A DNA stretch of 8,479 nt, from NCBI GenBank assembly GCA_002779595.1, contig PEWF01000032.1, forward strand, positions 1 through 8,479. The letters are read 5' to 3'. A model generated the notes under the pieces. It did not search any database and was not told the origin of the DNA. It saw only the letters and a program-made list of their open reading frames with translations. A program made the translations under genes and the position numbers. Within the stretch, counting starts at the first letter, position 1, and each line of letters begins with the position of its first letter. Positions 1 to 6,440 of the stretch are shown piece by piece. Source of the DNA: an archaeon CG07_land_8_20_14_0_80_38_8. GTDB taxonomy: Archaea; Nanobdellota; Nanobdellia; Tiddalikarchaeales; Tiddalikarchaeaceae.

Positions 1-720
1 TCAGTAGTGATGTCGGTATTCTTGATTGCAAGTTTTTTATTAATCAGCATAATCAGCAATGACATAATTATAAGCATTATTATGAGCTTAATATTCTCAT
101 TAATTATAGGCGTCGGAGTCCTCACCTTCTTCTACTTAAACCCTTCAAACATTGTTCAGGAGCGGGCCAAAAAGATTGACAACGCACTGCACTTCGCAAC
201 CCTGTACATGGCAACGCTTGCAACTACTGGCACTCCGCCGTTCCTCATTTTTGAAGTGCTAAGCGATTTCAAGGAATTCGGGGAAGTCAGCAAAGTCGCA
301 TTAAGAATCACGGAAGACGTCCAATTATTCGGGTACGATTTGCCCGAAAGCCTTGCAAGGCATGCTGAAATAGTGCCGAGCAATAATTTAAGCGAATTAT
401 TATGGGGCATAAGGGCCACAATATTGTCAGGAGGGGACTTGAACAGTTTCCTGCACGAGAAAAGCAAAACATTCACCAACATGTTCAGAAGACGATTGGA
501 AGAATACGTGCAGACAATGAGCCTGTTCATGGAAATGTACATAACAGTAGTAATAGTGGGAACAGTATTAGTCATAGTGCTGTCAACAATTATGGGAATG
601 ATGGGAGGGATGCAGGGCCAGGTTCAGTTGCTGCAGACACTATTTATAGGATTAGGAGTGCCGTTCGTCACCACTGCATTCATAATTGTGTTTAAAACAA
701 TAAGTCCTACAGCGGTATAA
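1..720 (+). CDS. Type II secretion system F (TadC/FlaJ-like) platform protein, 5' partial
   Basis: Integral membrane platform protein of an archaeal type IV pilus/archaellum-like machine; such proteins bind the assembly ATPase and anchor the growing fibre. The frame is open to the left edge (TCA GTA precede a GTG-ATG at 7-12), so the true start is probably upstream and the N-terminus is missing. Numbering from the GTG at 7, hydrophobic segments lie at about 3-17, 20-44, 176-198 and 208-230. A soluble T2SSF domain of about 125 residues (50-175) sits between the second and third; it has the family's GIRATILSGGDL pattern near 134-145 and a basic FRRRLEEY stretch before the membrane re-entry. The predicted C-terminus is cytoplasmic. 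The stop lies 4 bases before the next gene, another T2SSF protein. Archaeal FlaJ often carries two T2SSF domains in one chain; here they are on two genes. The family is clear; which pilus type it serves is not. Confidence 0.85.
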   Translation, partial: SVVMSVFLIASFLLISIISNDIIISIIMSLIFSLIIGVGVLTFFYLNPSNIVQERAKKIDNALHFATLYMATLATTGTPPFLIFEVLSDFKEFGEVSKVALRITEDVQLFGYDLPESLARHAEIVPSNNLSELLWGIRATILSGGDLNSFLHEKSKTFTNMFRRRLEEYVQTMSLFMEMYITVVIVGTVLVIVLSTIMGMMGGMQGQVQLLQTLFIGLGVPFVTTAFIIVFKTISPTAV

Positions 721-724
721 AATT

Positions 725-1837
725 ATGAAAGTAAGCACCAAGGAATGGATAATGGTTGGAAGCGCAGGAGCGAGCCTGTTAGCAATACTAATAGGATTAT
801 TATTCTTTGAATTAACATCTGTTAACTTGTCATACTTGACAGTAATAGTTGTAGGATTATTCCTTTTCCCATTCTCAGGATACGATTACTGGCAGCAGAA
901 CAAGATTAAAAAAATGGAAGACCAGTTCCCAATCTTTTTGAAGGACTTGGCAGACAGTTTAAGAGCAGGTGTGACAATGAGCGAAGCAGTCAGGACAGCC
1001 TCCAACAGTGATTACCACGAATTAAACAGTGAAATCCGAAGAATGAGCAATGAAATGAGTTGGGGAGTAGCTTTTGAACAGTCAGTGAACGAATTCATGG
1101 TAAGAATTAAGGATTCATCATTAATCAGCAGGGGATTAGCAATATTATTGCAGGCCTATAAGAGCGGCGGCGACATAAGCCCAATCATGACAAGCGTGGC
1201 AGACTCAACAATATTACTGCAAAACGTTGAAAAAGACCAAGAAAGCAGCATGACAGAGCAGACAGCAGTTATTTACATCATCCAATTCGTATTCGTAATC
1301 ATTGTAATCATTTTATTCAAAGTATTACTACCGGTTATTAATTCAGGAGGATTCGGCGGCGAATTCATAGGCGCGCAGTCAGGGAATATTGACATGCAGT
1401 ATTACAAGGGATTCTTCTTTATCACAATGGCAATACAATGCGTGTGCAACGGATTAGTTGCAGGAGTCACAAAGAACGGGAGTTTAACATCAGGAGTGAA
1501 GCACGTTGCAATAATGTTCTCAGTATCGCTAGTATTATTTTCTTTATTCATACTTCCAAGCATTTTGTCAGTGACAGCAGTAAGCGAGAAGTACAGCGTG
1601 GCAGTCGGCGAAACGTTCAACATTTTCGGAACAGTCAGTTACGACAGTGATGCAGTAATAAACGAGAAAGTGGAAGCAGTGCTCGGCAATAACACATTTT
1701 CAGGCTACACTGACGCGTCAGGAGATTACAGCATAACAGTAACAGCGCCTGACATACGGGGAATAAATGACGGAATAGTGAGGGTAACGCATGATGAACA
1801 AACAGGGGAAGCAACGTTCACTTACAGTGTCAGGTAA
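725..1837 (+). CDS. TadC/FlaJ-like T2SSF platform protein with extracellular Ig-like C-terminal domain
   Basis: Second platform subunit of the pilus-like machine, 370 residues. Membrane segments lie at about 10-30, 34-55, 182-205, 229-248 and 260-284. The cytoplasmic T2SSF domain (about 60-178) is textbook, with DLADSLRAGVTMSEAVRTA at 74-92 and AYKSGGDISPIM at 144-155. With that domain inside the cell, five segments place the C-terminus outside. Residues 286-370 then form a beta-rich module resembling Ig-like or carboxypeptidase-regulatory folds: a GETFNIFGTVSY strand pair, GYTDASGDYSITVTAP, and a final TFTYSVR strand. The usual family ends soon after the last membrane helix, so this is an added domain. 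The ATG at 725 follows the upstream stop by 4 bases, without a convincing Shine-Dalgarno, so translation may depend on the previous gene. The 3' end overlaps the next gene. Platform identity is well supported; the Ig-like call is by pattern only. Confidence 0.85.
   Translation: MKVSTKEWIMVGSAGASLLAILIGLLFFELTSVNLSYLTVIVVGLFLFPFSGYDYWQQNKIKKMEDQFPIFLKDLADSLRAGVTMSEAVRTASNSDYHELNSEIRRMSNEMSWGVAFEQSVNEFMVRIKDSSLISRGLAILLQAYKSGGDISPIMTSVADSTILLQNVEKDQESSMTEQTAVIYIIQFVFVIIVIILFKVLLPVINSGGFGGEFIGAQSGNIDMQYYKGFFFITMAIQCVCNGLVAGVTKNGSLTSGVKHVAIMFSVSLVLFSLFILPSILSVTAVSEKYSVAVGETFNIFGTVSYDSDAVINEKVEAVLGNNTFSGYTDASGDYSITVTAPDIRGINDGIVRVTHDEQTGEATFTYSVR
1580..1834 (+). other. Ig-like beta-sandwich domain at the end of the platform protein
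   Basis: Encodes residues 286-370 of the second platform protein. Short alternating hydrophobic strands separated by G/D/N turns, plus the T-D-A-S-G-D-Y-S-I-T-V-T-A-P pattern, are typical of archaeal Ig-like or carboxypeptidase-regulatory repeats. Topology counting puts it on the outer face of the membrane. It could touch the pilin-like proteins encoded immediately downstream or the S-layer. The fold is inferred from pattern, not aligned. Confidence 0.55.
1778..1784 (+). promoter_or_regulatory. Possible ribosome binding site for the first pilin-like gene
   Basis: GTGAGGG lies inside the end of the platform gene, 6 bases before the ATG at 1791, and is a partial match to the archaeal anti-Shine-Dalgarno complement GGAGGTGATC. 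It favours the 1791/1794 ATGs over the in-frame GTG at 1827, which has no comparable sequence upstream. The match is imperfect. Confidence 0.35.
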
Positions 1838-2555
1838 GAAAGCTCAGGTAATGAGTGTGGATTTAGTATTATCCTACTTCTTATTTGCAATGTTCATATT
1901 ATACATGTCAAGTTTCATAATAAACATAAGCAACCCTTTCTCGTCATACGTGAAATATGAAATAATGTACAAAGATTCTGAAGCATTAAGGCAGGAATTC
2001 ATAACAAGCGACGTTTCCAGAGAATACCTGAACCTTGTCTGCAACACGAGCTACGCGAACGTGGTAAGCACAAGGGCAAGCTACGAAGCGGAAGGAATTA
2101 AAATGCCTGGATTTGACGAAGACGTTAATTCGTCAAAATCAGGAATCCAGCTGAAACGCGAAAATAATGATTTAATCCTTTACTTCAACACTAATACTAC
2201 AACGAATATCAGCTTCGTATTCGTAACAAGCGACACAATCAGTGTATCAAACCAAAGCACTGAAATATATGATTCCTACAACAAAACTATTACTTCAAGG
2301 GGTTCAACAATAAGCATTAACGTGAATAACAGTTACGAAGACGCTGACACTTACATTATAAATGTTAATGCTACGTGCTTATTTTTCGTAAGCTACTTGG
2401 GAGACATGGAGGAAGCGTACTTAGGCACGACTCCGCTAAAATATTCATGCGGTGACGAGCGGGGGCTGGCAAAGAAGAGCTACTTCTCGTCTTACGCAGT
2501 GCTGGAAGAATCAGACATGATAGTATCTTACGGCGTTGAGGTGTGGTGGGAATGA
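1791..2555 (+). CDS. Prepilin-like surface protein with class III-type leader
   Basis: Small N-terminally anchored surface protein, probably a minor pilin of the adjacent machine. Counted from 1791, the basic leader ends in GKKAQVMSVDLVLS (15-28), followed by one hydrophobic segment to about residue 46. This resembles archaeal class III signal peptides, which are cut before the hydrophobic stretch (KKA|Q here); the acidic residue is Asp at +6, where Glu at +5 is usual. Residues 47-254 are beta-rich and extracellular, with about nine N-X-S/T sequons and three cysteines (84, 196, 220). The end, SYGVEVWWE, resembles that of the next protein. The start is uncertain: ATG 1791 overlaps the platform gene by 47 bases and has a weak Shine-Dalgarno, while GTG 1827 would give an 11-base overlap and a leader MSGKKAQ closer in length to those of the neighbours. 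The stop overlaps the next ATG as ATGA. No specific family is recognised. Confidence 0.7.
   Translation: MMNKQGKQRSLTVSGKKAQVMSVDLVLSYFLFAMFILYMSSFIINISNPFSSYVKYEIMYKDSEALRQEFITSDVSREYLNLVCNTSYANVVSTRASYEAEGIKMPGFDEDVNSSKSGIQLKRENNDLILYFNTNTTTNISFVFVTSDTISVSNQSTEIYDSYNKTITSRGSTISINVNNSYEDADTYIINVNATCLFFVSYLGDMEEAYLGTTPLKYSCGDERGLAKKSYFSSYAVLEESDMIVSYGVEVWWE
2538..2543 (+). promoter_or_regulatory. Ribosome binding site deciding the ATG 2552 start
   Basis: GAGGTG is an exact piece of the archaeal Shine-Dalgarno consensus and lies 8 bases upstream of ATG 2552. It selects that ATG over the in-frame GTG codons at 2543 and 2546, the first of which overlaps the motif. Confidence 0.6.
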
Positions 2556-3589
2556 ACAGGAAAAGTTTTGTCCGAAGCCTGGAAGCAGTGCTTGCAATAT
2601 TATTATTCATGAGTTTTTACAGCGCTGCAACGCAGAACTTGTCGCCAACGCTTCCAAGAGCCAACCCAGTAATTATGAATGAAGGATTACTGGACGCTTT
2701 AGAGCAGACAGGAGTGCTGGAATCATTATTGAACACTTACTCACTGAACGAATTAAATTCAATACTGAAATATTCCCTGCCACCAACGCAGGCATTCACA
2801 ATAGAACTTGATTACTTTGAGCCTTTAATAGTGAAAAATGATGAAAATTATGAAGTCACAAAAAATGTTAGCTTCATACGCCCATTTCCTGACACGACTA
2901 ATCTGTACAGCGTGCAAATTTACAACAATAATGATTCAAGACTGCCGTTGCAAATAGTGAATAATTATTATAAAGTCAGCATTACAGCACAAGCCAGCCA
3001 GGAATTATTCAACAACACAATCACATTAGACAATATTCACTTGACAACTAATCTGGATGAAAGAATAAACACAACCAGTATGAGGGCTTACGTTAATAAT
3101 GAAAGGACAAGCATGAACTTGGACTCAATAGTTTACAATGAAAATTATTATGACGCTAACGCGTCAATAACCCTGACAGTGCCTGAAGCGAAAAGCGACG
3201 AATTAATAGTTATCGCAATCTTTTACGCCACTAATGAATCCAGCGAAATAATAAGTTATCCTTCACTAAGCGCTGGAATCGTGCCGACTTATTCTGCAGC
3301 AAGTGCAGAGAAAAGCAGGATGAGCGAGGTCAGGTTCACCATCACACTAAACCCTAATGAGGAAAGATTAACAAAATTATATTACGAATTAAACACTGAA
3401 TCTTCAAGAACGTTTGACAATTTGACAATTAACAACACCAACATAGTAATTGCCACAAGGGATGAATATTACGAGTCAACCCAGCCGTCAAGTTTAAACC
3501 AGCCCAGCACCACGTTCCTTGTGAGCAAAGTAATCAATTCCGAAGACGTTACTGGACTAATGAATTTAAGGGTGTGGAATTATGAATAA
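2552..3589 (+). CDS. Prepilin-like surface protein, minor pilin candidate
   Basis: Predicted 345-residue surface protein anchored by its N-terminus. It begins MNRKSFVRSLEAVLAILLF: a short basic leader, then one hydrophobic segment (about 9-28) starting with Ser-Leu-Glu. That order is seen in archaeal pilin-like proteins, although the Gly or Ala normally found before the peptidase cut is missing. The exterior part has an early helical stretch (about 43-75, with LLDALEQTGVLESLL and then LPPTQAFTIEL) reminiscent of many archaeal minor pilins, followed by beta-rich Asn/Thr/Ser-rich sequence to the end. About nine N-glycosylation sequons and no cysteine were seen. It ends GLMNLRVWNYE, similar to the previous protein. 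The start is set by the Shine-Dalgarno at 2538-2543. The ATG overlaps the preceding stop by 4 bases, and the 3' end overlaps the next gene by 8 bases. Pilus membership is inferred from context and leader; the exact role is unknown. Confidence 0.7.
   Translation: MNRKSFVRSLEAVLAILLFMSFYSAATQNLSPTLPRANPVIMNEGLLDALEQTGVLESLLNTYSLNELNSILKYSLPPTQAFTIELDYFEPLIVKNDENYEVTKNVSFIRPFPDTTNLYSVQIYNNNDSRLPLQIVNNYYKVSITAQASQELFNNTITLDNIHLTTNLDERINTTSMRAYVNNERTSMNLDSIVYNENYYDANASITLTVPEAKSDELIVIAIFYATNESSEIISYPSLSAGIVPTYSAASAEKSRMSEVRFTITLNPNEERLTKLYYELNTESSRTFDNLTINNTNIVIATRDEYYESTQPSSLNQPSTTFLVSKVINSEDVTGLMNLRVWNYE
3570..3574 (+). promoter_or_regulatory. Possible ribosome binding site for the large surface protein
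   Basis: GGGTG within the end of the preceding gene lies 7 bases before ATG 3582. The match to GGAGGTG is partial, so the 8-base gene overlap may also provide coupling. Confidence 0.35.
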
Positions 3590-6440
3590 AAAAGGACAAT
3601 TTTTCATCATATCAACAGTGGTAATGGCAATTGCGTTAACAACAATAATTGGATTATTAACCATTCCACTGCAGTTAACCACTACGAGTTTAACCAGCCA
3701 GACAAGGGATTTGAATGATATGAGGACAGCAGTTAATAACCTGAAAACATTAACAAATTCACTGTATAATTACTGGCCAGCAGAGCAGACAATGATGACT
3801 GAATTCACTGCAAAAGATTACAATGATTATGACGCGTTGAACAATAATTTCATAATAAGATTAGGCATTGACGATTACGCAGTAGACAACAGTTTCGCAC
3901 TGTACAGTAATGGGAGAATAATCCTGGCAACTTTCTCGCAGAACAGTAACGGAACACTAATCATCAGCTTCAAAGACACAATACTAAAAGGCGAAGAGAA
4001 AGAATACCGCGTCTTCTACAGCGTGATGACAGATTCGCAAAGAGCATTGACGAATAGTGCTGAAAACTCGAATTATGAAGATAACGCGACGCACGTGAAA
4101 TACGAATCGCCAAATTATTTAGTATTAATGAACAAAACCACTGGATTAATAACTGATTTGAAGATTAAAGGTTACAGTAATGACTTAATCACTTACATGG
4201 GTGCAAGAGTTACGAACGCCACAGACTACACTCAGGATGGAATGGCAGCCGAAGTGGCAGTCCTGAAATACTCAAATAACGTGTTATTAGTCAACTCGTC
4301 AGGCAGGATAAACAATACTTATGTCACGCAATTATACTCATTCCACCCTGACATTATAAGCGTTAACCAGGAATATGAAATATTAACCTTTGGATTGTAC
4401 AATTTAAGTTACGTAATAAACGCGACAACTGAACTTGACTCATTAGCGTACCAGGACACAATCATTGCAGGTATAATCCAGCCTGCAGAGGCAAGTTTCG
4501 GCTCTGACAAGTATTACACAGTTTTCAGAAACAATAATACAGGTTTTGGAATATTATACTCGCAGGAATCAACAACGTCAGTAATAACAGGAACAGGAAC
4601 TGACACGCGAGTGCAGTTAACAAATAATGATTACTCCACAACGGGCATAGTAAGGCAGGAAATAATAATAGTCCCGTACTATAACGGCTATAATTACTCA
4701 ATCACTGCAGGCAAAAATTTTGCCAACAATCCAGCAGTAGCCTACAATTACACTAAGAATGAATACCTGAAAACAGTATGGCAGCAGTTTGACAACTTCC
4801 TGAAATCATCACTTAACAGTTTTGATTTCGTAACCAGCCAAAACAATACCCTAAACCCTCAGATAATAATCGGAAAAAATAATAATCCCTCCAGCATACC
4901 TTTCGAGTGCAATACTCTCAGTTTTTACAACAAGGATTTGAACACGCTGGAAATAACCAATAATAATGGTTTAACCGCTCCTTACGGAATCACAACCCAA
5001 AATTACCATAATATTTCATACCTGGGATTCAACACGGTCAATAATGCAGGAGAAGGAATCGCAAGCACTAATTATTCACTAATGAATCCTTACGGCAACG
5101 ATTTCACAATAACAGTCTCATTCAACAGCGAAACAGTTGATGACGCCATTGCAGCAACAGTTTACGCGCCGAACAATACAATAGTTAATATTACAACAAT
5201 AATTCCTGCAAACCCTGAAAATTGGGAAACAAGGGAAGTATTAGTCTCTGGTTTTAACGTTTCAGGGGTTTACACGCTAAACTTGGCAGGCGATAACAGC
5301 GTATTCACAGCCTCAACCACTTTGCCGTTAATCAGCGCAAAAGCCCCGCTAATCATAAACGCGACACTAACTCAGCAAATATACTTTGAATTAGGCAAAA
5401 CTGAAACCTTAACCACTACAGACATAAATTCTAATGCCCCGCGCATAACCATAAACAATACGGACAGAACAATCATTAACAATACAGGCTCATTCACTAA
5501 TGCAATAAACCACACCTATTACACCAACACTCCCTATTATTTATTGATGACTCCCGGAGTGATGAAAATAAGCGCTGACCTGAACTTGGGATTAAAAAAT
5601 TATTACTTATCGCCGGAGAATGACGTGACGTACGTGATAAGCGACAGAGTGTTAGGCAAGAATTATTACTACTTAAACTCGTCAGACAGCACGACAATAA
5701 AAACAGTCCAGTACTCCAATATGTCATATTCTGACTCATTAAAAGAATTGAACAACAGCTTATACTCATGGGATTTTGATGATGAGGAATTCACGCTTGC
5801 AGGCTCAGATAACTGGTTCCATGGCGGAGACTTTTACGCGTGCACAGGCACTTACGCAGCGTGCACCACTGAAACCACGAGCTTCACCTATAATTCATTA
5901 ATTGAGAACACGACATTGTTCAAATCAGCGCTCTTCACCTCTAATGTTATAACTCCAATAATTACGATGAACAATAATACTGACCTGTTCAAACTCAAAT
6001 TAGTCAATAACGCGGATGATGACTACACTTTCGGCTTGGAAATGAGGGTGAACGGCAACAATGACGAATACTACAAGACGAGCTTTAACAAAGAAGGCGC
6101 GCTCACGGGCACTGAATTCTTCCACTACTCCAATCTTACAAGCAGTGAGTGGAATTACATAGCAAAGAATGACTCCAATAACGTGCTAGGATTATTCTTC
6201 CAGAGCAATGACTTAAAGCAGGCAAATAATGTATTAATCATAAATGATGATTATTTAAGAATCGGCTTAAACAAGTACGGCGACAAAATATTATATTTTT
6301 ACTTAGGGAATGACTGGAATGATTTGGACAAAATATTGTCAGAATTAAATAATAAACCATTATGCTATGATGAACTGATTAATTACTACTTCAATTACAA
6401 CAGCGAGAATGCGGAAGGAAGCGGATACATAATAGGCTAA
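3582..6440 (+). CDS. Large (952-residue) prepilin-like glycoprotein, putative adhesin or tip subunit
   Basis: Starts MNKKGQFFIISTVVMAIAL: a classic short KKG|Q archaeal class III leader and one hydrophobic segment (about 7-30). The pilin acidic residue after the cut is absent. About 920 exterior residues follow, very rich in Asn, Thr, Ser and Tyr. I count about 28 N-X-S/T sequons by hand. The visible layout is as follows: a helical linker (35-75); a beta domain with GTLIISFKDTILKGEEKEYRVFYS (124-147) resembling parts of archaeal DUF2341-type pilin domains; a long beta region (165-390); a helical stretch (392-412); a second beta region (470-640); and a C-terminal region (730-915) with Cys 754 and 761 and the motif YFYLGNDW. 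There is no C-terminal anchor. Most pilins are below about 300 residues, so this is unusually large and suits a tip adhesin or structural surface protein. An N-terminally anchored enzyme or S-layer-like protein is possible. The stop overlaps the rfcL stop on the other strand. Confidence 0.75.
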   Translation: MNKKGQFFIISTVVMAIALTTIIGLLTIPLQLTTTSLTSQTRDLNDMRTAVNNLKTLTNSLYNYWPAEQTMMTEFTAKDYNDYDALNNNFIIRLGIDDYAVDNSFALYSNGRIILATFSQNSNGTLIISFKDTILKGEEKEYRVFYSVMTDSQRALTNSAENSNYEDNATHVKYESPNYLVLMNKTTGLITDLKIKGYSNDLITYMGARVTNATDYTQDGMAAEVAVLKYSNNVLLVNSSGRINNTYVTQLYSFHPDIISVNQEYEILTFGLYNLSYVINATTELDSLAYQDTIIAGIIQPAEASFGSDKYYTVFRNNNTGFGILYSQESTTSVITGTGTDTRVQLTNNDYSTTGIVRQEIIIVPYYNGYNYSITAGKNFANNPAVAYNYTKNEYLKTVWQQFDNFLKSSLNSFDFVTSQNNTLNPQIIIGKNNNPSSIPFECNTLSFYNKDLNTLEITNNNGLTAPYGITTQNYHNISYLGFNTVNNAGEGIASTNYSLMNPYGNDFTITVSFNSETVDDAIAATVYAPNNTIVNITTIIPANPENWETREVLVSGFNVSGVYTLNLAGDNSVFTASTTLPLISAKAPLIINATLTQQIYFELGKTETLTTTDINSNAPRITINNTDRTIINNTGSFTNAINHTYYTNTPYYLLMTPGVMKISADLNLGLKNYYLSPENDVTYVISDRVLGKNYYYLNSSDSTTIKTVQYSNMSYSDSLKELNNSLYSWDFDDEEFTLAGSDNWFHGGDFYACTGTYAACTTETTSFTYNSLIENTTLFKSALFTSNVITPIITMNNNTDLFKLKLVNNADDDYTFGLEMRVNGNNDEYYKTSFNKEGALTGTEFFHYSNLTSSEWNYIAKNDSNNVLGLFFQSNDLKQANNVLIINDDYLRIGLNKYGDKILYFYLGNDWNDLDKILSELNNKPLCYDELINYYFNYNSENAEGSGYIIG
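6437..6440. other. Overlapping convergent stop codons
   Basis: The four bases CTAA hold the TAA stop of the large surface gene on + (6438-6440) and the TAG stop of rfcL on - (6439-6437). The operons therefore meet with a negative gap. No T-run or hairpin terminator is visible on either strand near the junction. Confidence 0.9.

Noticed and set aside
156..575. 139-codon reading frame on the - strand inside the first platform gene
   Set aside because: It lies entirely opposite a clear T2SSF gene, has no recognisable domain, and looks like an antisense shadow.
402..695. 97-codon + strand frame inside the first platform gene
   Set aside because: Out-of-frame shadow with low-complexity composition; the overlapping T2SSF frame is well supported.
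720..725. Frameshift splitting one FlaJ into two genes
   Set aside because: The second gene has its own ATG, two N-terminal membrane segments and a complete T2SSF domain, so these look like genuine separate genes.
1851..1853. ATG 1851 as start of the first pilin-like gene
   Set aside because: It would remove the basic GKKAQ leader, and the only AGGT-like sequence directly abuts the ATG, too close to serve as a ribosome binding site.
5497..5769. 90-codon - strand frame, Ser/Leu-rich, opposite the large surface gene
   Set aside because: The composition is what antisense of Asn/Thr-rich coding sequence gives; there is no start context or domain.
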